DNA of 64,000 nucleotides from Methylacidimicrobium sp. AP8 (GTDB lineage Bacteria; Verrucomicrobiota; Verrucomicrobiia; Methylacidiphilales; Methylacidiphilaceae): assembly GCF_903064525.1 (NCBI RefSeq), contig NZ_LR797830.1, forward strand, positions 372,001 through 436,000, read 5' to 3'. Position numbers and translations under genes: made by a program. Of this stretch, positions 34,477 through 43,070 are shown in pieces (position 1 is the first letter of the stretch; each line of letters starts with the position of its first letter). The notes below the pieces were generated by a model, which was given only the letters and a program-made list of their open reading frames with translations, was not told the origin of the DNA and did not search any database.

Positions 34477-37074
34477 TTAGAATTTATAAGCGACCGTACC
34501 CTGCACCCAGAACGGCAAGCCGGCCACGATCTGCTCGGTGTTGAACTCTCGGCCGAAGGTTACCCCCGGCCCGTAGGGAAACCAGAGATGCCGGTTGTCG
34601 GTCAGGTTGTAGATGTTCACCGCGAAATCCCATCGGGGTGTGGTGTAGTAGAGGCGGGCGTTAATCACATATTCGGTGGGGATCTCGAGGTTGTACGAAT
34701 AGTCGAGATACTGGTTGCTCAGGACGAGCGCCGAGAGGGTCGCGCCCAGGCCCCCGTCGGTCTGGTAGGTGACCATGGCGCTCAAGGTCTGGTCGGGCCA
34801 CCCGACGAAGGCGTACTTTCCGGGCGGATAGTTGGCGGCGTTGTTGAGCGGAAGCCCCTGGGCGAGGGCCGTAGAGGTCGAATAGGTCTGAAACTGGAAG
34901 GGGCCGACGGGCATTCCCGACCAGTTCTCCGTGCCGTTGGCGAGCATGTATTGGACCCGCGCCCAGAAGTTCTTGCTCGGCTGATACGTGAGCGCTAGCT
35001 CGAACCCCTTGATGTAGGAAGGGGTGGGAGGCATCCCCATGTTGGCGATGTAGAAATCCTGGCTGAAGCCTGCGGTCGTCATGTAGAGCTTGTCGGCCAG
35101 CAGGCTGAACTTGAGCCCTCCTTCGATGAGCTGGTTGACGAGCCGGAACTCCGCCCCATCGTAGAAGGGAGTATAGCCTCCCATCACCCCCACCGCACTC
35201 GTATAGCCCCAGTTGTAGTCGAAATAGACGGTCATCCAAGGGAAGGGCTTGTAGACCGGGCTCACGTTGACCATCGGCATGAGCACGGCCGCGTCGTAGC
35301 CCATCGAGAGGAAGGCCGGGGTGCCGGGAGGGGTTTGCGCCGTGAGGAAGAGAGTGGTCGCCCGGGCGCCGACCAGGAGGGTCAGCTGATCGGTGAAGTG
35401 GATGTTGTGCTGGTAGAAGGGGGCTACCTCCCAGAACTGCGAATCCTCGGTGAGCGAATAGCCGTTTAGGGGCTCGAAGTACCACCCGGGGGGAGCCGAC
35501 GGGATCGGCCAGTCACCGCCGCCGAAGGCGAGGGGGTTTCCGATCCCGGCCGCAAAGGAGCTCGAGAGCTCGGCGTTCCAGAGGTAGGGATTGGCAAGGG
35601 CGGGATTGTTCGGGTTGGCGATGCTCCAGGCGTTCTGGATGCCGAAGAAGGAGACCCCCTCGTAGTCGAGGTTGCGTTGGAAGCCGAGCTCGACTCCGGC
35701 GTCGATATGCTGCTCAAAGAGCGCCTCTTCCGGGTGGAGGGCGGCCAGAACTTCCGTCCGGTTGAAGACCTCGTAGTCGCCCGTGATGTCGATGTCCTCC
35801 CACTGGGCATAGTCGATGAGCGAGCTGCGGATGTAGAAGGCGAAGGTGTTGTTCCGGATCCGCAGGTCGTCGTCGATCACCGCGTTCTGGACCAGCTGGA
35901 GCATGCCGCTCATCCCCAGTGCGCCCGAGGCCGGGTTCATCGCGGTCGACCGGAGGCTGATCGGCACGAGCGGCCCCGCGTAGGTGTTGAAGTTGGGAAA
36001 GCCGAAAGTGACTTGCGCGGGCGGCAGAGCACCGGTCTGGTAGAGGTCGTTATCGATGAGCTGATTGGTCGGCCGGTTCAGGAAGTCCAGAATGTTGAAG
36101 TTGTAGGTGCCGAAGTCGGAGTAGAAGTCGACCGAGTAGTTGTCGGTGGGACGGGCGCTCAGCGCTAAATAGAAGTTCTGCTGGTCGTTGTACTGATACT
36201 GGTAGTAGCTGCCGTTCTCCATTCCCATGTAGCTGAAGCGGTAGGCGAGCTTCTTCTCCTTACCGATCGGCCCGCCGATATCGGCCCCCCAAAGGTAGTT
36301 CTGGTACATGCCGGTCGTGTCCCAGACATAGCCCCGGAACCGGTCGAAGTAGGGCTGCTTGGTGATGTAGTTGACGGCACCCCCGTTGGCCTGCAGCTCG
36401 CCATAGACCGCGTTGGGCGGCCCCTCGATCACGTCCATCGACTCGACCATGTTGTAGTTCCAGGGAAGGTTCCACCAGCCGGCGTCCTGCATCGTCATCT
36501 GCATCCCGTTGATGAAACCCAGAGGCGGCATGCCGCGGATCATCGGAGCGAAGACGAGGTTGTTCCCGGCGGCGGCCGTCGAGCCGGGCGAGAGGAAGGC
36601 GGTGCTCACCGCGTCGAAGAATCCCTGGGTACCGGCCCCTTCGGTCTGCAGGATCGTTTTGTTGACCGGAAAGATCTGGCGCGGGGTGTCGAGGACGTTC
36701 ATCGGCTCCCCGTAGGCCCCCGATTCGATCGGGGTGGCCGTCGGCAGCATCGATTCTCCGGGAGCCGTCGTCGTCACCTCCATGGCGGAGAGGGAGCCGC
36801 TCTTCCCGGCCTTCGGCGAGCCGGCCGGTGCCGAAACGGGCACCGGCGGGTCGGCCGGGACGGCAACCGGATCGCCGGGAAGGGCGCCTGCCGGAGGATC
36901 GGAGTCGGGAGAGGCAGGTTCCGGAGCGCTCCCTGGGGCAGCGAGAAGCGCCTCCGGAGCGATCAGCCAGAGGAGCAAGGGGAGCAGGTGCGTACCCGCC
37001 GGAGGCAGTGTTGCCGCGGCGGGCCCGAGATCTTCCGCCGGAATGCCCGGTTGGGCCTGCTTTTTCCGTCCCAT
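34477..37074 (-). CDS. TonB-dependent outer membrane receptor, predicted purine/ureide uptake
   Basis: About 865 residues. An N-terminal hydrophobic export signal (HLLPLLLWLIAPEALLA) is followed by a Pro/Ala-rich stretch, then a plug domain (VLDTPRQIFPVNKTIL, MVESMDVIEGPPNAVYGE, GGAVNYITK) and a 22-strand-type beta barrel rich in aromatic residues that ends in ...TVAYKF with the terminal Phe of outer membrane barrels. The plug resembles FhuA/FcuA-like siderophore receptors, but it heads an operon with uraH and an NCS1 permease and the window has its own tonB-exbBD among purine genes, so a purine or ureide ligand is inferred. Start: ATG at 37074 (no good SD); TTG at 37107 is possible. Confidence 0.88.
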   Translation of the reverse strand: MGRKKQAQPGIPAEDLGPAAATLPPAGTHLLPLLLWLIAPEALLAAPGSAPEPASPDSDPPAGALPGDPVAVPADPPVPVSAPAGSPKAGKSGSLSAMEVTTTAPGESMLPTATPIESGAYGEPMNVLDTPRQIFPVNKTILQTEGAGTQGFFDAVSTAFLSPGSTAAAGNNLVFAPMIRGMPPLGFINGMQMTMQDAGWWNLPWNYNMVESMDVIEGPPNAVYGELQANGGAVNYITKQPYFDRFRGYVWDTTGMYQNYLWGADIGGPIGKEKKLAYRFSYMGMENGSYYQYQYNDQQNFYLALSARPTDNYSVDFYSDFGTYNFNILDFLNRPTNQLIDNDLYQTGALPPAQVTFGFPNFNTYAGPLVPISLRSTAMNPASGALGMSGMLQLVQNAVIDDDLRIRNNTFAFYIRSSLIDYAQWEDIDITGDYEVFNRTEVLAALHPEEALFEQHIDAGVELGFQRNLDYEGVSFFGIQNAWSIANPNNPALANPYLWNAELSSSFAAGIGNPLAFGGGDWPIPSAPPGWYFEPLNGYSLTEDSQFWEVAPFYQHNIHFTDQLTLLVGARATTLFLTAQTPPGTPAFLSMGYDAAVLMPMVNVSPVYKPFPWMTVYFDYNWGYTSAVGVMGGYTPFYDGAEFRLVNQLIEGGLKFSLLADKLYMTTAGFSQDFYIANMGMPPTPSYIKGFELALTYQPSKNFWARVQYMLANGTENWSGMPVGPFQFQTYSTSTALAQGLPLNNAANYPPGKYAFVGWPDQTLSAMVTYQTDGGLGATLSALVLSNQYLDYSYNLEIPTEYVINARLYYTTPRWDFAVNIYNLTDNRHLWFPYGPGVTFGREFNTEQIVAGLPFWVQGTVAYKF

Positions 37075-37126
37075 TCCGAAGGGCACGTTAAGCAGTTCGC
37101 ATGCCAAGCAGTGGCTTTTTCCGGCG

Positions 37127-37290
37127 TCCGTCGATGACCGAGAAAAGGGGGAACGGCGGGGAATGCTTCGGCCGATGTCCGGCGCGATCGGTCCCGATCT
37201 TCGGTTGGGATGCCCGGAGCCTGGCGGATTCTTGGCATTTCGGAAACGAATCCCGGCAGCAGAGGAGCGGCGCGCTTGCCGTCGGCGCTT
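37127..37290 (-). promoter_or_regulatory. Conserved leader of the TonB-receptor operon (copy 1)
   Basis: Transcribed-strand upstream region of the receptor gene that is related to the region before the nucleoside hydrolase (42449-42607). Shared: an identical 20-mer TCCGTCGATGACCGAGAAAA (forward strand, 37127-37146 and 42449-42468) and a 60-nt block, 37182-37241 versus 42481-42540, which aligns without gaps at about 44 of 60 positions. The 20-mer begins 52 nt upstream of this start codon. Both copies stand in front of predicted purine-uptake genes on the same strand, so a common regulatory RNA or operator is possible. Confidence 0.45.
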
Positions 37291-37402
37291 TGGACCGCAA
37301 CCGGCACCCCTGTTTTTTCGGCGAAGCGGAAGCTCCGCACGGTCTCCTACTCGAGATCGAAGGTCCGGTATTCGGAGATTCCCGCCTTCCGATAGATCTT
37401 AA

Positions 37403-37580
37403 GGGCCATTTCCCACAAGCGTTCTCCTACGGCTGGCAAAACGGGCTCGTCTGCTTCGCTCCCGCTTGGTTTTCCCTCCTCGCAGAATGTCTTCCGACAG
37501 CTCCGGTGGAAAACCTGCGCCCGCCTCGCACCCAAGCCCATTTGCGGCGCCTCGGCTACGAAATTTGTGAGGAATGGCCG
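37403..37580 (+). repeat. 178-bp MITE-like repeat, copy 1
   Basis: Flanked by TTAA on both sides (37399-37402 and 37581-37584), with imperfect terminal inverted repeats: left GGGCCATTTCCCACAAGC, right end reading inward CGGCCATTCCTCACAAAT. The interior matches copies 2 and 3 closely (CTCCTACGGCTGGCAAAA, GACAGCTCCGGTGGAAAACC and GCGCCTCGGCTA are shared). It has no coding capacity for a transposase. TA-centred duplicated flanks suggest mobilisation by an IS630/Tc1-mariner-type enzyme. Confidence 0.75.
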
Positions 37581-37719
37581 TTAACAAACCGATCTTCCGA
37601 TCGGTTTCCGCAACAGGATCGCGCCCCCATCGCTGGAGATCCGACCCGCGGTAAATCCCGCTTCCACCCGTCGCGAAAAATGCGCTGTAAACGCAAAAGT
37701 CTCTTGGCTACCCTCTGTC

Positions 37720-37793
37720 AGGGAAGGCCGTTTCTTTTTTCTGGTTGTAGTAACGTGTTGTTAACGCACTACCAGGGAAAGACGGCCTTTCCT
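37720..37793. repeat. Long imperfect stem-loop
   Basis: AGGGAAGGCCGTTTC (37720-37734) pairs with GGAAAGACGGCCTTTCCT (37776-37793), and an inner pair CTGGTTGTAG / CACTACCAG encloses a loop containing GTTGTTAAC. A U-rich bulge lies in the left arm. The structure is about 74 nt and much stronger than chance for this region. It lies between the two 178-bp repeats in non-coding DNA. It could be a transposon end, a bidirectional terminator or a small structured RNA; nothing decides between these. Confidence 0.5.
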
Positions 37794-38267
37794 ATGCCCT
37801 TTTGCCGGATTTTTTGCCTTCCGCTATGCCCGCTCTCGGTGAGATATGGCGGGTAAGGGAGTCTTCCTGGCCCTGGAGGCTTCCTGCGCGACCCGCAAGG
37901 ACGATGTGGAAAGGGCAAGAGCCCGATGGGCGATCCAGGCGAAGTCCGTAGCGGTGAATCCGAGGCTTGCGCGCGTTCCCGTTCTGCCGGTGGTGATCGG
38001 AAAGACCATCACCCAGGATGCACGGGAAGCGGCTAGGGGCCGCAAGATCTGGAGCGTAATCGGAGACGATCGGGAAACCACGCCCGAAGGCCGTTGAGCC
38101 CTCGCAGGGCGGGACGGCCGACCGCTCCCTCGGCGGCTCGCTTGGCTTGATTGTCGGCAGGGACTCTTTTGGCATGTATGTTGCTTGATCCGCTGGATAA
38201 ATGCGTAGGAAAGGAGTGCGGTCCCCCCAGCCGGATGGAACGCCTTGACGGTGGCGGGCATGTCTAG

Positions 38268-38445
38268 CGACCATTGCTCACAAGCTTTCTCCTACGGCTG
38301 GCAAAACCGGCTCGTCTGCTTTGTAGGGCTTGGTTTTCCCTCCTCGGCAGTATGTCTTCCGACAGCTCCGGTGGAAAACCTGCGCCCGCCTCGCACCCAA
38401 GCCCATTTGCGGCGCCTCGGCTAGGAAATTCGTGAGAAATGGCCG
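38268..38445 (+). repeat. 178-bp MITE-like repeat, copy 2
   Basis: Same length and orientation as copy 1, flanked by CTAG on both sides (38264-38267 and 38446-38449). Left end CGACCATTGCTCACAAGC, right end reading inward CGGCCATTTCTCACGAAT. Its right end supplies an in-frame ATG (38439) that would prolong adenine deaminase by 20 residues, so it has changed the 5' region of that gene. The distance from repeat end to the chosen ade ATG is 53 nt. Confidence 0.75.
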
Positions 38446-38498
38446 CTAGTCCCACCGTTTGTGGGAAGAAGCCCTTTGCCGTTCCGCCGCTTTCGCGG

Positions 38499-40322
38499 AT
38501 GACCCGCGCGCTCGCGCTGGTCGCTTCGGGCCGGCGGCCTCCCGATCTGATCGTGCGCGGCGCCCGGCTCCTTTGCCCCTATACGGAAGCGATCCTTCCG
38601 AATCGGGAAATCTGGATCTACGGCGGGCGGATCGCCGCGGTGCGCCCACAGGGATCGGCCCCGCCCCGTTGGGGCAAGCGGGAATATGACGTTCGCGGAG
38701 GGATCGTGGCCCCCGGCCTGATCGATCCCCACGTCCACATCGAGAGCAGCATGGTCGGGGCCTGCGCCTATGCCGAGGCGGCCCTGCGCAACGGGACCAC
38801 CACGGTCTTCTGCGACAGCCACGAGATTGCCAACGTGCTCGGCCGAAAGGGAATCGAATGGATGCTCGAGGATGCCCGCCGCTCGCCCCTTTCGATCTTT
38901 CTCACGATCCCGAGCACGGTTCCCGCGACCGAGGACCGGCTCGAGACCGCCGGCGGCCGGATCGCTCCCGAGGATGTGGCTCGCCTCTTCGAGCGCTTTC
39001 CGGAAGCGGTGGCCCTGGGGGAAAAAATGGACTTCGTCGCGGTCGCCGCGGGCCATTCGCGCACCCATGCGATCTTGCGGGAAGCGCTCCGCCGGGGGCG
39101 GCCCGTCTGCGGCCATGTCTACGGAGAGGGGTTCGTGGCGGCTTACGCTGCCAGCGGGGTGACCGACACGCACGAAGCGTCGGACGGAGAGATTGCGCTG
39201 CAGATGCTCCAGTCGGGCATGTGGATCTTCCTGCGCGGAGGTCCTCCGCTCACCCCATGGCACAGCCTCCCCAAGGCGATCGAGGCGGTGACTCGGCTGG
39301 GAGCCGCTCCCAAACGCCTCTGCGTGTGCACCGACGACCGCGATCCCGACGATCTGCTTCTCTTCGGGCTGGACTGGGTGGTCCGGGAGGCTTGGCGTCA
39401 CGGGCTCGGCCTTCCTCTCAGCTGGAGCTTGGGCTCGCTTCATCCGGCCCTCCGCTTCGGGCTGGACCACGAAGCGGGAGGGCTCGCTCCCGCGCGGCGC
39501 GCCGATCTGGTGTTGCTCGACGACCAGGGGCGGGTGCGGAACACCTGGCTCGGCGGGGAGCTCCTAGTCGAGGATGGAGAGATCACCCCGCAGCTCGAGG
39601 AAGTCCTTGGCGCGCCCTACCGCTATCCGCCCCGGGCCTACCGGACGGTCCGCTTGCCCGAGCGCAAGCTCTCCTCTCCTCCATTGCCGGAAGAACCGAG
39701 CCGCTTCCACCTGCTCGGGATCGACCCGCCGGGCATCCTCGTCCGCCACCGGACCGTCGTGGCTCCGGGGCGCGAGATCCTCCGGCGGGTGAGGGAGGAG
39801 GACCTCTGTTGGCTTGCGGTTCTCGAGCGGCACGGGAAAACCGGCGAGATCGCTTGGGGCTTGGTCGAAGGATTCGGCCTGCGGCAGGGGGCCGTGGCCT
39901 CGACCGTCGGCCACGATGCGCACAACCTCCTGGTCGCCGGGAAGCGGGTGGAGGAGATGGAATTTGCCGCCCGCACTTTGGAGAGCGTCCAGGGCGGAGT
40001 CTGCGTGGTCGCCGAAGAGCGGGTCATCGCGCTGGTCGAGCTGCCCGTCGCAGGGCTCCTCTCCGACCGGAGGATCGGCGAGGTCGCCGAGGCGATGCGG
40101 GCGCTGAAGGCCGCTTGGGACAAGGCGGGCTGCCGGCTCCCCTTCATGGGCTTCAACCTGCTCCCGCTCTCGGTGATTCCCGAGATCCGGCTGACCAACA
40201 AGGGGCTGGTGTTGGTCCCCGAAATGCGGCTGGTCCCCCTGTGGGAGAAGGCCCGCGGGAAACGTCGGAACGGTCAGCCGGTACCGAAGCCGACGCCCAG
40301 CTCGGCGAGCCAGCGCCGGTAG
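38499..40322 (+). CDS. ade: Adenine deaminase
   Basis: 607 residues, normal length for the AdeC amidohydrolase, converting adenine to hypoxanthine and ammonia. Motifs: [15 protein letters not shown] (metal His pair), [59 protein letters not shown] and [11 protein letters not shown] (catalytic Asp); the C-terminal domain has [14 protein letters not shown]. The ATG at 38499 begins just before the family core; an in-frame ATG at 38439 lies inside the upstream 178-bp repeat. The last 49 nt overlap the convergent Rieske gene. Confidence 0.93.
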   Translation: MTRALALVASGRRPPDLIVRGARLLCPYTEAILPNREIWIYGGRIAAVRPQGSAPPRWGKREYDVRGGIVAPGLIDPHVHIESSMVGACAYAEAALRNGTTTVFCDSHEIANVLGRKGIEWMLEDARRSPLSIFLTIPSTVPATEDRLETAGGRIAPEDVARLFERFPEAVALGEKMDFVAVAAGHSRTHAILREALRRGRPVCGHVYGEGFVAAYAASGVTDTHEASDGEIALQMLQSGMWIFLRGGPPLTPWHSLPKAIEAVTRLGAAPKRLCVCTDDRDPDDLLLFGLDWVVREAWRHGLGLPLSWSLGSLHPALRFGLDHEAGGLAPARRADLVLLDDQGRVRNTWLGGELLVEDGEITPQLEEVLGAPYRYPPRAYRTVRLPERKLSSPPLPEEPSRFHLLGIDPPGILVRHRTVVAPGREILRRVREEDLCWLAVLERHGKTGEIAWGLVEGFGLRQGAVASTVGHDAHNLLVAGKRVEEMEFAARTLESVQGGVCVVAEERVIALVELPVAGLLSDRRIGEVAEAMRALKAAWDKAGCRLPFMGFNLLPLSVIPEIRLTNKGLVLVPEMRLVPLWEKARGKRRNGQPVPKPTPSSASQRR

Positions 40323-41239
40323 GCGATGGCCAGGCGATCGGAAGGAAGATGGAGCTCCGCCTGGAGGTCGAGCGGCAGAAGCTCGGGCCGCTGCGATTCG
40401 ACGATCGGCCGGTCCTGCGCGAAGATCCGCTCCTGGTGCGCCCGGACCTCCTCGGGCCGGACTCCTTGCTGCGGATCCCAAAAGTTCCACATCCAGAAAG
40501 CGCTTTCGCGCGGGCTGATCGGGTGGACCGCGGCGAGGATGCCGTACCGCTTCCCCTCCCCGGTCTTCCGGAAGCGGGCCACCAGAGGCCGCAGGATCTC
40601 ATAGGTGTAAGAGACCGTCTGCGCCCGGCCGCTTCCATCGGGATCGGGCTGCCAGATGGCGATGCCGGCGGCGACCCATCCGCCATCCGGCCTCCGCTCG
40701 ACGCGGTACGCGGGGATCTCCGGCCGGCTCGGGTCGCCCAGGATGCCCGCGTGGGCGATCGGCAGGTGGGCCACGTCGAGAAAATTTTCCAGGAGGCGAG
40801 GGGCGGACGCGTTCACCCGGTAGGGGCCGCACCGGGTTTTGGCCAGAGAGCCCTCTTCCCACTCCGGAAAGGGCGGAGGATTTCCGGAAGGAGAGCCTAA
40901 GGAAACCCAAACCACCCCGTAGCACTCCCGAGCCGGGAAGGGGAGGAGGTGAGCTCGCCGCGGCGGGCGGACTCCCGGGTGGGCCGGGATCGCGACGCAG
41001 CGGCCCTCTTCGGAGTAGGTCCAGCCGTGGTAGGGGCAGCGGAGGCAGTTCCGCGCGACCTTCCCCAGCGAAAGACGCGCACCCCGGTGGAGGCAGAGAT
41101 CGGGCCAGGCATGGACGCCACGCTCTCCGCGCCAGAGCACGATCTGCTGTCCCAGCAGGGTTGCACCAAAAACCCCTCCCGCGGGCAGCTCCTCCGAGGC
41201 CGCGATCGGGTGCCACTCGTCCAGAAGAGGATCTCGCAT
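40274..41239 (-). CDS. Rieske non-haem iron oxygenase, HpxD-like
   Basis: 321 residues. N-terminal Rieske domain with [11 protein letters not shown]...[11 protein letters not shown] (about residues 48-73), followed by the mononuclear iron site [14 protein letters not shown] with the usual Asp/His ligands. The size and domain order fit HpxD, the oxygenase that turns hypoxanthine into xanthine in Klebsiella, and other ring hydroxylases or demethylases. Its neighbours are adenine deaminase (makes hypoxanthine) and a nucleoside hydrolase, which supports hypoxanthine as substrate. The reductase partner (HpxE) is not in the window. ATG preceded by GGAGGG; an upstream in-frame start adds ten residues. 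Confidence 0.78.
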   Translation of the reverse strand: MRDPLLDEWHPIAASEELPAGGVFGATLLGQQIVLWRGERGVHAWPDLCLHRGARLSLGKVARNCLRCPYHGWTYSEEGRCVAIPAHPGVRPPRRAHLLPFPARECYGVVWVSLGSPSGNPPPFPEWEEGSLAKTRCGPYRVNASAPRLLENFLDVAHLPIAHAGILGDPSRPEIPAYRVERRPDGGWVAAGIAIWQPDPDGSGRAQTVSYTYEILRPLVARFRKTGEGKRYGILAAVHPISPRESAFWMWNFWDPQQGVRPEEVRAHQERIFAQDRPIVESQRPELLPLDLQAELHLPSDRLAIAYRRWLAELGVGFGTG

Positions 41240-41292
41240 CGCACCCTCCGAAAGCAGCTCGCGTGCCACGGAGCGAGGCTCCGCTCGAGAGG

Positions 41293-42414
41293 TTATTCCG
41301 CCGTTCTCCGCTCGGAGGGCGTCTGGGAAATGCGCTCCCGGAAGAAGCGATAGAAGCGCTTGGGGTCGATCTGCCGGATCACCTCGACCCGCTGCTGCCC
41401 GAGTCCAGGCTCGCTCCCCGGCTTCCAGGTCAAGGTGTTCCCGTAGCCCGGGCCGTGGGAGACGTCGACGTCCAGGAAGAGGGTCTCCTTTTGGAGAATC
41501 AGGGAAGGATCGAGCCAGCCTGCGACCGCGACCTCATCCCACATCGGCAGCCCGATCCAGGCATATTGATTGAGGTAGCGGCCGACCGCCGAATTCCCTT
41601 CGCTCACCGCGGAGAGAAGCTCCCGGCGCATGACCGCTTGGATCCCGGCATCGACCGGATAGGCTTCCAGCCGCTTCCAGGGTGAGGTCAAGACGATGTG
41701 GGCGCCTTCGGGATCCCAGAAGAAGTTGAACTCGAACCGAGGATTGGTGCTCCATTCGGGATCGCTCGTCCGCGGATCGATGCTTGCGCCCATGAGCACG
41801 AGCTTCTTGATCCGTTGCGAAAATTCGGGATCGAGCCGACAGGCGAGCGCGATGTCGGTCAAGGGCCCCAGTGCCAGAAGGGTCACTTCTCCCGGGTGGT
41901 TTCGCGCCGTCTCGATGAGGAAGTCGGCTGCGAACCGGGGACTGGGCCGAAGCGCCGGCTCTCCTTCCACCGGCGCGGGAGGGCGGAAGGGATCCTCGGG
42001 AAACGAGAGGGGCGGGTGAAGCTCCTTGCCGAGGTAGGCCTTGTTCCAGGCTCCCTTGTAGAAGAGCTTCCCGAAGAGCTCTTCCCAGATCTCGGTCTCC
42101 TTGCGGGTCCGCAAGAGAGGATAGACGGCCCCTCCGACGACCGGAACCTCCCGCCGTCCGGCGATTTCCAAGAGCCGGAGCGTGTGCGCGATCCCCTCCT
42201 CCCGCCAGCAGTCCCCGCTGACCACGGTGATGCCCAAGAGCTCGACCTCCGGGGAGTGGAGAGCCAACAGGAGCGACTGCATGTCGCTCCCTCCCGGGCC
42301 CGCTCCGTCCTGGTCGATGACGACGAGCTCCTTGGCCTTCCCCTCCGCGCACGGGAAAAGCCAAGAGATCAGGAGAAGGAGAGGCAAGCCGGGAAAGAAG
42401 AGGAATCGATCCAT
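41293..42414 (-). CDS. Exported nucleoside hydrolase
   Basis: 373 residues. Starts with a clear signal peptide (FFPGLPLLLLISWLFPCAEG, about residues 6-25), so it probably works in the periplasm. The body is IUNH-like: LLGITVVSGDCWREE, LLALGPLTDIALACRLDPEF, KKLVLMGASIDPR, EFNFFWDPEGAHIVL and MWDEVAVAGWLDPSL. The Ca-binding N-terminal motif is VIDQDGAGPGGSDMQSLL, not the usual DTDPGIDDA, so the spacing of the aspartates differs from classical enzymes. It would release free purines from nucleosides. Upstream of the Rieske gene by 53 nt and likely co-transcribed. Confidence 0.83.
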   Translation of the reverse strand: MDRFLFFPGLPLLLLISWLFPCAEGKAKELVVIDQDGAGPGGSDMQSLLLALHSPEVELLGITVVSGDCWREEGIAHTLRLLEIAGRREVPVVGGAVYPLLRTRKETEIWEELFGKLFYKGAWNKAYLGKELHPPLSFPEDPFRPPAPVEGEPALRPSPRFAADFLIETARNHPGEVTLLALGPLTDIALACRLDPEFSQRIKKLVLMGASIDPRTSDPEWSTNPRFEFNFFWDPEGAHIVLTSPWKRLEAYPVDAGIQAVMRRELLSAVSEGNSAVGRYLNQYAWIGLPMWDEVAVAGWLDPSLILQKETLFLDVDVSHGPGYGNTLTWKPGSEPGLGQQRVEVIRQIDPKRFYRFFRERISQTPSERRTAE

Positions 42415-42448
42415 CGCGGGGCGGCTGAAGAGTTGTTCAGGAAAGCAA

Positions 42449-42607
42449 TCCGTCGATGACCGAGAAAAAGCGGGCGCCTAGCGCGATAGGCCCGGACCTT
42501 TCGGCGGGCTCCCCGGCGCCTTTGGCATTCTCGGCATTTCCCTGGTCGAAGGAAAGAGCATTCGGGCCGCCGGAGCGGGGATCGCCCCTTTTCGGGCGTC
42601 GGCTTTC
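42449..42607 (-). promoter_or_regulatory. Conserved leader of the nucleoside hydrolase gene (copy 2)
   Basis: Counterpart of the leader at 37127-37290. The shared 20-mer is at 42449-42468, 34 nt upstream of the start codon, and the 60-nt related block is at 42481-42540 with the same internal spacing as in copy 1; further similarity (CGTCGGC about 42597-42603) is patchy. No known riboswitch was recognised from the sequence. The spacing between the 20-mer and the 60-nt block differs (12 versus 35 nt). Confidence 0.45.
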
Positions 42608-43070
42608 CAATCGACATTGGCGAACTCGCCCTTCGGGAGGGAGCAGAGACCGGGCACTGCTCCCTTCCGCTCGCCGTCCGCCAATGCGGGAAAGCGGAAG
42701 GCGATGCCGGAGGAGCCTTCCCGAAGAAAGCGCGCTTGCTCGACCTCGATTTCCCGGGCCGACCCGCTATTCGCGAAGCTTTCCTCCGTTATGGCGGGAT
42801 TCCCGTGGATGCGCTCCCGATGTTCCTCCTCGGGGGTCGGGAGCCGATCCGCTCCCGTGCACGGACCGAGGGCGGTCGCGGGCATGGGAAGCTCCTTACC
42901 TCGATTTCGAAGTTACGCCGGAGCCTGGAGCAAGGCAACAACCGGCGTGGGCCGTCGGATCAGCAAGGGAACCGATTCCCTCGCGAGCCTTCCCGAAAGG
43001 CGGGGAGCAGCCGTCCGGGGCCGGAGAACAAGGACTCCTGGAACCGGGCGGCCACCGGGAACCTCGGATC
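42608..43070. other. Non-coding stretch between the nucleoside hydrolase leader and the mocA-like gene
   Basis: About 460 bp with no gene I can support. Open frames on both strands exist but lack start signals and recognisable composition. Nothing repeated or palindromic stood out beyond the leader described separately. The promoter of the nucleoside hydrolase operon should lie in its left part. Confidence 0.5.

Larger units (their letters stand above)
37075..38498. other. 1.4-kb non-coding region between the TonB receptor and adenine deaminase
   Basis: No convincing gene; the open frames here cross the repeats and have no recognisable product. It contains, in order, the TonB-receptor leader (37127-37290), one 178-bp repeat (37403-37580), a palindromic AACCGATC-ttcc-GATCGGTT hairpin at about 37587-37606, a long imperfect stem-loop (37720-37793), a stretch of about 460 bp with nothing recognised, and a second 178-bp repeat (38268-38445) right in front of adenine deaminase. 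It is clearly more AT-rich around 37600-37800 than the rest of the window. Confidence 0.7.

Noticed and set aside
37090-37150. Possible cobalamin riboswitch because of GCCACTG on the sense strand before the TonB receptor
   Set aside because: The other conserved B12-box elements are absent and the motif is short enough to be chance.
37101-37856. 251-residue forward open frame in the 37-kb gap
   Set aside because: It crosses the 178-bp repeat and a strong hairpin, has no start signal or recognisable product.
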